This document shows positions 29,870-39,465 of a stretch of DNA of 62,523 bases, piece by piece. Position 1 is the stretch's first letter, and every line of letters starts with the position of its first letter. The position numbers and the translations under genes are program-made. The notes beneath the pieces were generated by a model that was given only the letters and a program-made list of their open reading frames with translations, ran no database searches and was not told the origin of the DNA. Source of the DNA: an uncultured Verrucomicrobiae bacterium (GTDB lineage: Bacteria > Verrucomicrobiota > Verrucomicrobiia > Limisphaerales > UBA1096); assembly GCA_937770485.1 (NCBI GenBank), contig CALJHX010000001.1:1-62523 (forward strand). The letters are read 5' to 3'.

Positions 29870-32100
29870 TGCGCTCTGCCGTGATCATCGTTTGTCTGAT
29901 TCCGCTCCTCGCGGTAGCGCAACCGGCGGTTCCCGGTTTCGAGCGTTTTCCCATTCAAACACCAACTGAACAAGTAGCCGCTGGTGAGGTGCTCATCAAC
30001 GAGCTAAACTGCATCGGCTGCCACGCTGCGGACAAGTCTCAGAGTCACCGTTTTGAAACGCGCGCGGCTCCAGTGCTCTTCACCACTCACAACTCTGCTT
30101 CAGCCAGCTGGCTGCGACATTGGCTGAATGATCCGCATGACTTCAAACCCGGCACTATCATGCCCGACTTACTGCACGGTCTTACCGAGAAGGCCAAGGC
30201 GCGCGCAGTCGATGCCCTGCGCCATTATCTGGTGTCCCTTGCTCCGCCACTGGGCAAGACGGTGGTGACAACCGGCCGTGCCAGTGCAGGCAAAAAACTT
30301 TATGAAACCATCGGCTGCGCCCAATGCCATGCGCCCGATGCCAAGGACAACGGCAAGGATTTTCCTCTGGGAGAGCTGCAGCAAAAGTACACACAAGAGC
30401 AACTCGTCCAGTTCCTACTCAACCCACTGCACAGTCGACCCGCCGGCCGGATGCCTCGCGTGCCAATGACTCAGAAAGAGGCCTCGCATCTCTCCGTCTT
30501 CCTTCGTGACCGCATCCCGGCACGTAAAGACTTTGCCCTGGTTAATGGCCCAGCCGCTCTGAAGCTGCGGGAAGAAGGTAAAGCCCTATCCCTAAAAATG
30601 AGATGCGCCAATTGTCATTCCACACCTGGTTCGAACATACCGCCAAATTTATCCAAGCCACTGGCCAAGCTTGATCCTACCCAAGGCTGTCTTTCTACCA
30701 AGCCACCAAAAGAGGTGCCCCACTTTTATTTGAAAACTGAACAGATAAAAGCCATCACCGCCGCGCTTAGTGCCAAGCCAGTCGCGTTCACAGCTCAGGA
30801 AAAAACGCACCGCCGCATGCGCCAACTTAACTGCACCGCATGCCACGTGCGCGATGGCTTGGGCAAACCCGATCCGGCACGCGACAAGTTCTTTACCACC
30901 ACCGGCAATGACCTTGGGGATGAGGGGCGTTTGCCACCTCTACTCACCGGCGTGGGGGCCAAGCTGACAGACTCAGCCCTGCACAAGGTGCTGCGTGGCG
31001 AGGAAGCCGTGCGCCCCTACATGACCACGCGCATGCCTGATTTTGGCGAGACCCACGCCAAGTTTCTCAACAGACACTTTGCCGCCGCCGACGTTCGCGC
31101 CAACGTGAAACCCACGCCGCGGGATGGGAAGGAAAATCAGGTGGGTCGCAACAAGTACGGGCGAGAATTGGTGGGGGTCAAGGGGCTCAACTGCATCACC
31201 TGCCATCAACTGGGCGGGCGCAAATCACTGGGCATTCAGGCGATGGATCTGGCCCACTCGCCTGGCCGGCTGCGCCCGGAGTGGTTTCGCGATTATCTAA
31301 TTAACCCGGCCAGTTTCCGTCCTGGCACCCGGATGCCCTCCTTCTGGCCTGAGGGCGAGGCGGTCAGCAAGATTTCCGGACGAAATACACCAAGGCAAAT
31401 TGATAGCATATGGGTGTACCTAAACGAGCTCGAACAAACTCGCCTGCCTGAAGGACTGGAAATGAAAGGTAATTTTGTACTGAAACCCAGCAAACGGCCG
31501 ATCGTGTTTCGTACCTTCATGGAGGGCGCGGGCACACACGCCATTGCCATTGGCTTTCCCCAAGGAATCCACGCGGCCTTTAATTCTGAGCAGGTGGGAT
31601 GGTCCCTTCTTTGGCGCGGAAAATTTCTTAATGCGGAAAGCACCTGGGATGATCGATTCACTCCACTGGCCGCACCATTGGGAGAGAGTGTAGTAACACT
31701 ACAAACAGGCCCAGCAGTTGCTCTCCTAAAAAGTCTGGAACAATCGTGGCCCGCGGACGGCCTAAAAATGCGAGGCTATCGCCTGTCCAAGGATGGTATT
31801 CCAACCCTTCTCTATTCGCAGGGCACTACAAAAATCACAGATACCCTCACGCCCAGAGGCAAAGGTCTGCGGCGGCAGATGGAGTTTACCGGCGCCAAGG
31901 ACAACCTGTGGGTTCGGCTGGCAACGGCCAAGGTTTTCCTCTCTGACAAACCCGGGCTGTGGAGCACCAATACCAAGCTTTACATCACCGCCCCCAATTC
32001 ACAGATACGGAGGATTGAGGGAATGTCCGAACTAATTATGCCGGTAAAATTTGATTCCTCCGGAAAAGCAACCATGGAAATAGAATGGCACTGGCAATAA
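29869..32100 (+). CDS. Secreted five-haem c-type cytochrome
   Basis: Start at 29869 overlaps the previous stop; signal MRSAVIIVCLIPLLAVAQP. The 743-residue chain has five CxxCH motifs in order: CIGCH (Cys48), CAQCH, CANCH, CTACH and CITCH, each in a small cytochrome c-like domain. The C-terminal 230 residues (VFRTFMEGAGTHAIAIGFP, SLLWRGKFLNAESTWDDR, LKMRGYRLSKDG, ending ATMEIEWHWQ) match the end of the cytochrome c-PA14 protein at 17050-18630, so this is a shared accessory domain. Periplasmic electron transfer with the propeller protein directly downstream is likely. Confidence 0.87.
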   Translation: MRSAVIIVCLIPLLAVAQPAVPGFERFPIQTPTEQVAAGEVLINELNCIGCHAADKSQSHRFETRAAPVLFTTHNSASASWLRHWLNDPHDFKPGTIMPDLLHGLTEKAKARAVDALRHYLVSLAPPLGKTVVTTGRASAGKKLYETIGCAQCHAPDAKDNGKDFPLGELQQKYTQEQLVQFLLNPLHSRPAGRMPRVPMTQKEASHLSVFLRDRIPARKDFALVNGPAALKLREEGKALSLKMRCANCHSTPGSNIPPNLSKPLAKLDPTQGCLSTKPPKEVPHFYLKTEQIKAITAALSAKPVAFTAQEKTHRRMRQLNCTACHVRDGLGKPDPARDKFFTTTGNDLGDEGRLPPLLTGVGAKLTDSALHKVLRGEEAVRPYMTTRMPDFGETHAKFLNRHFAAADVRANVKPTPRDGKENQVGRNKYGRELVGVKGLNCITCHQLGGRKSLGIQAMDLAHSPGRLRPEWFRDYLINPASFRPGTRMPSFWPEGEAVSKISGRNTPRQIDSIWVYLNELEQTRLPEGLEMKGNFVLKPSKRPIVFRTFMEGAGTHAIAIGFPQGIHAAFNSEQVGWSLLWRGKFLNAESTWDDRFTPLAAPLGESVVTLQTGPAVALLKSLEQSWPADGLKMRGYRLSKDGIPTLLYSQGTTKITDTLTPRGKGLRRQMEFTGAKDNLWVRLATAKVFLSDKPGLWSTNTKLYITAPNSQIRRIEGMSELIMPVKFDSSGKATMEIEWHWQ

Positions 32101-33536
32101 AGAAACTAGTCATAATCACGCTGCTAGGTGTCGCAGGGGCAACTGCCGCTGAGAATGACTACTACAAGCTCATCTCCGTCCCCTTCCCAAAGGATCTCAA
32201 ACTTGAAATTAGCGGCATGGCCACCCTGCCCGAGGATCGCATGGCCTTGGCAATTCGCAAAGGTGAGATCTGGATTGCCGAAGGTTTATCGGGAGGCAAA
32301 CCGGTTTACACAAAATTTGCCAGTGGCCTACATGAACCCCTGGGATTGGCCTATCATAAGGGCGACCTCTACACCGTACAACGCACTGAGCTGACGCGCC
32401 TTCGCGATACCGATAACGACGGACGCGCCGATGAATACCTTACCCACGCCAAGGGTTGGGGGGTAACCGGTAATTACCACGAGTACGCCTACGGCCCGGC
32501 CATCGATCACGAGGGCAACATGTGGATGGCACTCAACTGCTCCATCGGCAAGGGCTCAAACCCCAACAACCAATGGCGTGGCTGGAGCCTCCGTGTGAAG
32601 CCTGATGGATCGTGGACCCCCATGTCCGGTGGCTTCCGTTCGCCCTCAGGTATTGGCACTAATCTCGCCGGCGATGTGTTTGCCACCGATCAACAGGGCA
32701 ACTGGTTCCCCACCAGCCCGCTAATGCACTTAAAGCGTGGCACGTTTCATGGCCATGCCGATTCGCTCCCATTTACCCAATTGCCTGAAGCCACCTTCAA
32801 GGTGGATGGTGACCTGCCCAAAAACCTGACTGTCACCCAAGCTGCCAAACGCATTGGCGCTTATCAATTGCCTGCAGTGTGGTTCCCCTACCGCAAGATG
32901 GGCATGAGCCCCACCGACATACTGGCCGATAGCACCCAAGGTAAGTTTGGCCCCTTTGCAGGCCAGCTTTTTTGCGGCGAATTCACAATGTCATTTGTAT
33001 CGCGTGTATTTCTGGAAAAAGTTGAGGGCGAATATCAGGGCGCGTGTTTCCGGTTCCGTGACGGGCTTGACTGCGCGGCGTTGCGCCTGCAGTGGGGCGT
33101 GGATGGCTCGATGTATATCGGCCAAAGCAATCGTGGCTGGAATTCGCTGGGCACCAAGAGCTACGGTCTGCAGCGTCTGCAATGGACCGGCAAGGTGCCC
33201 TTTGAAATCAAGACGATGTCTGCACGTCCAAATGGGTTTGTGCTGACTTTTACCCGACCGGCTGACCCCAAGACTGCCACCGACCCCAAGAGCTACGTGC
33301 TGAGTAGCTATACCTACCCGTATCACTCAAAATATGGGGGCGAAGAAACTGACGTAAAAGCCCTTACCGTGAAATCGGCCACCCTTGATGCCACCAAAAA
33401 ATTGGTTCTCCTGACAATTGATGGCCTGCGCACTGGCTACGTCCACGAACTGCACGCCAATGGCATAAGAGATCTCAAAGGCCAACCGCTACTTCATAAG
33501 GCAGCGTACTATACGCTCAATCGAATTCCGAAGTGA
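32085..33536 (+). CDS. Secreted propeller protein, paralogue of the 18657 gene
   Basis: A 483-residue exported beta-propeller of the sorbosone/glucose dehydrogenase-like type. It overlaps the five-haem cytochrome by 16 bp, hence tightly coupled. The signal is MALAIKKLVIITLLGVAGATAA. Motifs shared with the 18657 paralogue include LHEPLGLAYHKGDLY, DTDNDGRADEYL, WGVTGNYHEYAYGP, GFRSPSGIGTN, FLEKVEGEYQGACF and QWTGKVPFEI. No haem motif. It closes the 27-33.5 kb run, and foreign AT-rich DNA begins six bases beyond its stop at an orphan ankyrin start-module. Confidence 0.85.
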   Translation: MALAIKKLVIITLLGVAGATAAENDYYKLISVPFPKDLKLEISGMATLPEDRMALAIRKGEIWIAEGLSGGKPVYTKFASGLHEPLGLAYHKGDLYTVQRTELTRLRDTDNDGRADEYLTHAKGWGVTGNYHEYAYGPAIDHEGNMWMALNCSIGKGSNPNNQWRGWSLRVKPDGSWTPMSGGFRSPSGIGTNLAGDVFATDQQGNWFPTSPLMHLKRGTFHGHADSLPFTQLPEATFKVDGDLPKNLTVTQAAKRIGAYQLPAVWFPYRKMGMSPTDILADSTQGKFGPFAGQLFCGEFTMSFVSRVFLEKVEGEYQGACFRFRDGLDCAALRLQWGVDGSMYIGQSNRGWNSLGTKSYGLQRLQWTGKVPFEIKTMSARPNGFVLTFTRPADPKTATDPKSYVLSSYTYPYHSKYGGEETDVKALTVKSATLDATKKLVLLTIDGLRTGYVHELHANGIRDLKGQPLLHKAAYYTLNRIPK

Positions 33537-33574
33537 ACTAAGGCTGCGATTGTTGTGATTAGGAGATGTTTCAT
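33509..33574 (-). repeat. Orphan ankyrin start-module at a recombination joint
   Basis: On the minus strand the ATG at 33574 overlaps the stop of the upstream ankyrin gene (ATGA) and reads MKHLLITTIAAL, the constant lipoprotein start. Identity with the other copies ends near 33542, and the frame runs into the reverse of the propeller gene and stops at 33509. The module thus lost its body, and the break marks the border between the 27-33.5 kb cluster and the AT-rich block. Confidence 0.75.
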
Positions 33575-34557
33575 TTAGCAGCAGCTTTCAATTCTTCACC
33601 CGTCTTGCCGCCGTGTTTGCGGAGTAGGTCGGCAATTCCCGTATGATCTTGATCAACTGCCCAATCTAATGCTGTCTTGTCTTCTCCACTAGCAGATTCA
33701 CTCTTCGTATTCACATTTGCACCCTTTGCGATGAGTAATTCAGCGACTTCCTTGTGTCCTTTCATAGCCGCAGCAAGCAAAGGTGACGATCCGTCATTAA
33801 TCTTCGCATCTATGTCCGCTCCATTTGTAATTAGTAATTCAGCTATTTCCCTGGTTGCAGCATTATGCAAAGGAGTACTTCCATATTTATTCTTGGCAGT
33901 TACATCTGCACCGTTGGCGATTAGTAGTTCTACGGAACTTTTGTGACCTCCTGAAGCAGCCGCAGACAAAGGCCCAATCGCACTTGCATCGACGCCAGCA
34001 GCCAAGAGCTCCCTCAAAGCGTCAACATCTCCTACTTTAGCAGCAGTGGTAATTGAACCGTATTTACCACCGTGTTTGCGCAGAAGGTTTGCTAATTCGG
34101 TCTGTTTGCGCTTGATGGCCTCGTCTAACGGTGTTTGGCCTTTAAATAATCCGGATTCACTCTTTGCATTTACATCTGCACCTTTCTTAATCAGAAGCTC
34201 AGCAACTTCCTTGTGCCCTTCACGAGCTGCACGATGCAAAGGAACCCTTCCCATTTTATCCTTTGCGTTGACATCCGCACTATTGGCAATTAGGAATTCG
34301 ACGGTATCCTTGTGTCCTTCACGAGCGGCACGATGCAAAGGAGTCATTCCCCCTATACCTTTCGTATTCACATCAACGCCAGCAGCCAAGTGTTCATTTA
34401 CGGCTTCGATATTTCCAGCATTGGCAGCATTATGAATTGAAATCTTTGGGGCTTTGCCTGTCGGCGTTTCTGGTTTCACTTCTGCTAGAGGAACGGACTG
34501 TTGCGCCTCCCCACATCCCACCAAAAGTACGGCTGTTATAATTATAATGTGTTTCAT
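33571..34557 (-). CDS. Ankyrin-repeat lipoprotein, two-block (cassette family)
   Basis: Start at 34557 (MKHIIIITAVLLVGC, lipobox LVGC); an ATG three codons upstream is less likely. 328 residues. The first ankyrin block is followed by an internal copy of the end-module (LANLLRKHGGKYGS), then a second block ending in LLRKHGGKTGEELKAAAK. The internal copy suggests that two family members fused through the end-module. Typical repeats: TPLHRAAREGHKDTVEFLIANSADVNAKD. It should be an envelope-anchored protein-binding scaffold. Confidence 0.87.
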   Translation of the reverse strand: MKHIIIITAVLLVGCGEAQQSVPLAEVKPETPTGKAPKISIHNAANAGNIEAVNEHLAAGVDVNTKGIGGMTPLHRAAREGHKDTVEFLIANSADVNAKDKMGRVPLHRAAREGHKEVAELLIKKGADVNAKSESGLFKGQTPLDEAIKRKQTELANLLRKHGGKYGSITTAAKVGDVDALRELLAAGVDASAIGPLSAAASGGHKSSVELLIANGADVTAKNKYGSTPLHNAATREIAELLITNGADIDAKINDGSSPLLAAAMKGHKEVAELLIAKGANVNTKSESASGEDKTALDWAVDQDHTGIADLLRKHGGKTGEELKAAAK

Positions 34558-35419
34558 GTCGCGCAAAGATCAGTTTTTATTATTATTTTTGCAATAAGTT
34601 TCTGATTTCTTATTTTCTGCTTCGATGCGTCGCTTTCAAGCGACAATAAACGCTCATACGGGCGATTCCTAAGGTTTAGTAAATCAATGCATACTTTGGT
34701 CTTGGCCTTGAGCGTCTTCATCTGCTCATCTTTCTACTCGATAGTCTTGGAGTATCTGAAAAAACGTTTAACAAGTAACTTTTTTTTGTTTACCCATCCT
34801 CACACGGTTGGAAGTTTAACTCACGTTAAAACTCTACGATGCTGGCTAGCAACTGCCAAAGTAGCTCTTTGCAAGGCGTCGGATTTAAGGTGTAGATTGC
34901 TCCGTCAAGTCTTACTAAACTAGCACAAGTTTCTATGTATTTTCAGTGAGTTTAAAGAAGTTACACATTGATCTGGCTAAGATGTAATTTTGGTGATCGT
35001 CATTACATCACCCATTCGTAGTGCATTTGACAATGCAATGCAGTTCTCTCTTGTCCTTATTTTGCTACTAATCAACTTAGAGTAGACTCGTTTTCGGTTA
35101 ACATTCTCGAATGATGTTATTTGATTCTATAAGCGACCTTCTTGGCCTGTCGTCCTTGCTTACTCTCGAATATCCTAATCAATCTGAGAGTTTAGTGAGT
35201 TCGATCGATTCAACAATAGATAATTATTAATGAATCAGCTAATTGATTTAATATTTGCGTTGAATCATCAATAAAGATGTTTAAAGTTCGCGTTCTAACT
35301 GAAGTGACTGAAACGTTTAAGGCTGTTGTTACAATAGAAATTAAGATTAGGTCCAGTGAGGATGTGACTGCTTAAAACACCGTATTGGCACTTGAGACAG
35401 TGCGCTGTTTCTAAATAGC
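34558..35419. other. AT-rich intergenic region
   Basis: About 860 bp with no convincing gene. One short frame at 35277-35375 (+, 32 residues, MFKVRVLTEVTETFKAVVTIE) has a protein-like beta pattern and could be a small or truncated gene, but I cannot name it. A 78-residue open frame at 34687-34923 lacks protein-like composition. No terminator or tRNA seen. Confidence 0.35.
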
Positions 35420-36145
35420 ATGACGGAACCAATACCATCAGAATTTAATGAATCGCTTAGTCACTTTGATAACTTGCACCTATGTGCTTTATTTATCTCA
35501 GTCTGTTGTATCGTCTTCGTTCCTTGGATTGGAAGAATGCTCCCAAAAAGCAAAAATCACTTTGGGGTTTGGATTTTAGTATCATTTACGATAATCCAGG
35601 AAATTTTTGATTATTGTAATCGTGCCAGTTTCAGGGAACTAAGTCTGGCTAGGGATCTGCCACTTAATATATGTAACTTTAGCTTAATCATTGCGGTAGT
35701 GTCATTGATAACTCGCAATAAATATTGCTTCGAATTTTCCTATTTTTTAGGTGCAACCGCCGCGCTACAATCACTCTTAACGCCGGGTTTGCCTTATATC
35801 TATAATCTTAGTGACTATATCATGTTCTTCTTCCAACACGCTTTGATAATTATTTTGGCTTTATGGAATGTCTTCGTTGATGGAATGATTACTTCAAAAT
35901 ATGCAATCCTTAGAACAATGATTTTTTTAAACTTGATGATTTTGCCTGTCGGTATAATCAACTGGTTAACCGATTCTAATTACATGTATATAAGCCAAAA
36001 GCCTCATGTTGAAAGTCCTTTCATTATCGGGGAGTGGCCCTGGTATATTTTGTCCCTAGAGGTTGTCGGTCTTCTAATGATGCTGATAGCAGCTATCCCT
36101 ATGGCTATAGCAAATAAAGTTAGATCTCGAAATACCCTAAGTTGA
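35420..36145 (+). CDS. TIGR02206 / YwaF-type integral membrane protein (TMEM164-like)
   Basis: A 241-residue protein with about seven transmembrane helices. The pattern LARDLPLNICNFSLI, FSYFLGATAALQSLLTPGLPY, HALIIILALWNVFVDG, NWLTDSNYMYISQKP and IGEWPWYILSLEVVGLL matches the TIGR02206 family (B. subtilis YwaF), related to eukaryotic TMEM164, an acyltransferase acting on lipids. AT-rich and facing the minus-strand hydroxylase-GH3 operon (tail to tail), so possibly part of the same lipid-related island. Confidence 0.8.
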   Translation: MTEPIPSEFNESLSHFDNLHLCALFISVCCIVFVPWIGRMLPKSKNHFGVWILVSFTIIQEIFDYCNRASFRELSLARDLPLNICNFSLIIAVVSLITRNKYCFEFSYFLGATAALQSLLTPGLPYIYNLSDYIMFFFQHALIIILALWNVFVDGMITSKYAILRTMIFLNLMILPVGIINWLTDSNYMYISQKPHVESPFIIGEWPWYILSLEVVGLLMMLIAAIPMAIANKVRSRNTLS

Positions 36146-36215
36146 ACTCTAATAAAGAAGTGTATCTACACTAATTTTTGTGTAAATCGGGTAATCAACT
36201 TAATTAATAATTCGT

Positions 36216-36689
36216 TTAAGACTCTTCAGTTTCTATTTGTTTCGAGACACTTTCCCAATTTCCCCAAGCCAAGACGTAAGTTGCTAAAACCCAATGAAAG
36301 AAAATAGGGATACATCCACCGGTCCATCTTTCTTCGGGGTAAATATACATGCGCAAAATATATCTTAGTATCATAGAAAGCAGATATATTGATCCGAAAA
36401 TGCGCAGGTTCTTAGAAGTACGTTTAGTTGGATTGCTAAATCTTCCAGTGCCTTTAGTAAGATCAGTTGCAACTTTTAACAAAAAAGATATTATTACGAT
36501 TTGAAAGACAAGTAGTATTGGATATGAGATTATCCCTGAAAACCAATCCCTTGATGGCGGTAAAAACGTGACCTCGAAAAATTCTACTAAAATCTGCCCT
36601 GTTACTCTGCAGACGAAAAGCACTAAACATATCCATAAGATCCATATCAGTACCAGGCGACAACCCTCTATTGAATTTGTTACTCTCAT
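36216..36689 (-). CDS. Small integral membrane protein
   Basis: A 157-residue protein with four hydrophobic segments (LVLIWILWICLVLFV, YPILLVFQIVIISFLL, IFGSIYLLSMILRYILRMY, IPIFFHWVLATYVLAWG). I do not recognise a named family. It starts 8 bp after the epimerase gene stop and is the last gene of the minus-strand operon running from 40.5 kb, which suggests a membrane role in the same process. Confidence 0.7.
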   Translation of the reverse strand: MRVTNSIEGCRLVLIWILWICLVLFVCRVTGQILVEFFEVTFLPPSRDWFSGIISYPILLVFQIVIISFLLKVATDLTKGTGRFSNPTKRTSKNLRIFGSIYLLSMILRYILRMYIYPEERWTGGCIPIFFHWVLATYVLAWGNWESVSKQIETEES

Positions 36690-36696
36690 AACAATT

Positions 36697-37798
36697 CTAT
36701 TTTAATGTTCTGACTTTGATTCCCCATCCGTTGCCATTATTAGCGATTGTTGAAGATTCTAGCACTCCATCTTTACCAAAGATTATAGGGTCATCAGTTA
36801 TATCTTCCTCTAATAAATAAGTTCCGAATGCTCCTTCCTGTGCAATAATTAAATCCTGATAATGGTTCGCTATTGATAATGCAGCTCTAGATAGAATGCT
36901 AGTTTCTCCAACCTGAGCTCCTATAATTAGTGGAATACCTGATCTTTTTGCCTGATTTGCAATCTCAATAGACCTTAGAATTCCTCCCATTTTAGAAATG
37001 CGTAAGTTAATTACCCAGTTTTTAGGACTAGATTTAATGTGCTCGAAATGATCTAAACGTAAAAAACTTTCATCTACTATTACAGGAGTATTAGTCGAAT
37101 TAGAAAACTTCTGCATTCCTTCAAAATCGCCACGGTGCAATGGTTCTTCTACGCCAACTAAGTCAAAATCTAATTTGTTTATATAATCAGCTGCAGAACG
37201 CCAATTAATCCACAAATTGTTTGCATCTAGTCGTATTTTAGAATTTGTAATTGTTGTTTTAAGGTGTCTGATATTATCTTTATCTAGCTGGTATTTTCCC
37301 GATAGTTTAATTTTGAAGTCATTAAAACCGATTTTTAAATATCGTTTAACCTGTGAAGTGAATTGTTCTCGGCTCAATATTCCTAGGACAGCGGTATAGC
37401 GAAAATTGTATTCTAACTCTTTAAGTCCAATGATGCTTTCAGGGCTTTTTCTATTTTTGCGACTGATTAAATCCAACAGAGCTAATTCAAATGAGCAAAA
37501 TGCAGCGGGATTTTTATCAACAAGTTCTCGGTTGAGGGTAACCCAATTAACTAGATGCTTCCAGATTGTTTAACTTAAGCCAGTTCGTATTGTTTTCTTT
37601 TAAGAATGACAGTGATGATTCTATGGTTTCGTTCGTAACATATTTTCTGGGACAACCTTCCCCATAGCCTGTAATATCTTTTGATTTTATAATTGAAAGT
37701 ACTGTTTCTGTTTCAGAACGCTTGAAAGATGAATGCTTAAAAGATTCACGAAACGGAATTTTAATAGATTTATAATCAATATTTGATATTAACATCAT
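36697..37798 (-). pseudogene. Enolase-superfamily (dipeptide epimerase-like) gene with a frameshift
   Basis: Two frames form one protein. The first (37798 to 37547) gives the N-terminal capping domain (IPFRESFKHSSFKRSETET, GYGEGCPR). The second runs from about 37560 (LVNWVTLNRELVDKNPAAF) to 36697. Together about 360 residues with the muconate-lactonizing-enzyme barrel: KIK lysine motif (FKIKLSG), RLDANNLW, GVEEPL, VIVDES and ISKMGG, so all catalytic and Mg positions survive. A single extra base near 37555 accounts for the break. The family includes L-Ala-D/L-Glu epimerases and succinylbenzoate synthases. Its start overlaps the GH3 gene by four bases. Confidence 0.8.
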
Positions 37799-39465
37799 TC
37801 ACGAATGGTAAACTTGTTGAAGTCGAAATCACAGTCCTTGTCGCTAAGTAATCTAATTAGCTTAAACTGCCCTTCTCTTTGGCCTTTATCTAGATTATAC
37901 TTTTTAAATTCCTCTGCTGTTCCTTTTTCAACACAAATAACTTCTAACGGCATCAATCTACCACTCTTTCGCTTTTCCATATACTCAATATTCAAGTGAG
38001 ATATCTCTTGCTCTATTTCTTGTGCATAAACTGATTTAAAAGGTTGTTGAATATATAACCGGTACTTTAGTTCTTCGGAGTACGCTACCATCACATAAAA
38101 TTTGATCTTTAGATTGTATTTATTTATCACTTTCAGAACCGCTATGTTTACTTGATCTTCATATAATTTTTCACCTGTTAAGCTAATCACTCCATCACCT
38201 TTTTGTATAAACTTAATAGTTGGTGTATTATGGTATTTCCCAGTAACTTGAATAATATCATTAATGAAATAACGGTATAGGCCGTTCTGCGTTGTCACAA
38301 AAATATAGTAATCCTTACTAAGTTCAATCTCGTGAAGCATTAAAAAGACAGGGCCTTCACTGCCCCATTCATCACGTTCAACAAATTCGAAGAAGTTTTC
38401 ATTAAGCGTTGGAACTTGTATTTCATTTCTTATGTCAAGATTAACCGTCCCACGAAATTCACTAGACATATAACCAACTTCGCCAATAAATGATTTACTG
38501 CTCAACTGCGCTTTTAATGAAGGTAATAATGTGCTGCAATTTCCAGATGTCCAAGTTGTAATCAGTCTCAAATTTGGCCAAATATCAGACATAATCAAAC
38601 TTCCTTTTTTCTTTTTTAATTCTCTTAGTTGCGATGCCCTTAATTTGTTTGGCTTGAACTTACTTATTATTCTTTGTTTTTTTTCAGAATCTATTTCTTT
38701 TATCCACGAGAGGTTCCCGGACTCTATATCCTGAAGTAGGTTTTCCAGGCTTGTGTCTATGATATCCTTAAGTCGTAATATTGTTGAAGGGTTCGGCGTA
38801 GCGATTAATGTTATATTCTCAGAACTTAGCGCAAATGCGCATATCAAATAATATTTTAAATCGTAGTCAGATATCGTGAATATTTCAAATGGCAAAAGAT
38901 AACTGTACCGTAAGAGTGTTGGCATACTTTTGTAAATTAAACCTGATATCGCTCCATAAGGGGTTCCAGTACTTAAGGTTCCCTCGATATCCGGGCTAAC
39001 AATAGCCAACAGCTTTCCGCTATATACTTCTTTATCGTAACTGTATTGAGTGTATGAGAACAGGCTTTGACTGTGTTTATAGCTTTCGATAGACGCTTTA
39101 AGTATGGGGATATTTTTGGGTTCGCCAGTAGTCCCGCTTGTTTGAGCGTACATAACTGGTTGCTGAGAGTTCAGATATGGCTCTCCCGTTTTTTCTTGTT
39201 GGTTAATATAAGAACGTAAATCTTCATATTCATTAATTGGAACTGCATTTTTGAAATCCTTATAGGAATTAATAGATTTAAACTCATGATTTCTCCCAAA
39301 ATGCGTGTCTTTGTTTAGATCAAGAATATATTTTAAAAGGTCCCACTGATTTTTTTCAGGATTCTTAGTTAATTTAATAAATGGAATATAATATTTTTTT
39401 CTAATCCACATCATTCTTATGTGGAGGCAAAGTCTTAGAAAACTTATTTTTAATGAATCAATCAC
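37795..39465 (-). CDS. GH3-type acyl-adenylating enzyme (acyl acid-amido synthetase family)
   Basis: A 556-residue protein of the GH3 family, best known from plants, where it activates carboxylic acids with ATP and joins them to amino acids. The adenylation signature is AQTSGTTGEPKNIPI, with later motifs ITTWTSGNCSTLLP, GYMSSEFRG and YRYFINDIIQVTGKY. Bacterial members are scattered and poorly studied. It overlaps the hydroxylase gene by 8 bp and the epimerase by 4 bp, so the three are translated as a unit. The likely product is an acyl-amino acid or amide; substrate unknown. Confidence 0.88.
   Translation of the reverse strand: MIDSLKISFLRLCLHIRMMWIRKKYYIPFIKLTKNPEKNQWDLLKYILDLNKDTHFGRNHEFKSINSYKDFKNAVPINEYEDLRSYINQQEKTGEPYLNSQQPVMYAQTSGTTGEPKNIPILKASIESYKHSQSLFSYTQYSYDKEVYSGKLLAIVSPDIEGTLSTGTPYGAISGLIYKSMPTLLRYSYLLPFEIFTISDYDLKYYLICAFALSSENITLIATPNPSTILRLKDIIDTSLENLLQDIESGNLSWIKEIDSEKKQRIISKFKPNKLRASQLRELKKKKGSLIMSDIWPNLRLITTWTSGNCSTLLPSLKAQLSSKSFIGEVGYMSSEFRGTVNLDIRNEIQVPTLNENFFEFVERDEWGSEGPVFLMLHEIELSKDYYIFVTTQNGLYRYFINDIIQVTGKYHNTPTIKFIQKGDGVISLTGEKLYEDQVNIAVLKVINKYNLKIKFYVMVAYSEELKYRLYIQQPFKSVYAQEIEQEISHLNIEYMEKRKSGRLMPLEVICVEKGTAEEFKKYNLDKGQREGQFKLIRLLSDKDCDFDFNKFTIRE

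Noticed and set aside
34687..34923. 78-residue open frame in AT-rich DNA
   Set aside because: Composition is not protein-like beyond one hydrophobic stretch, there is no ribosome site or homologue I recognise, and it lies in otherwise empty DNA.
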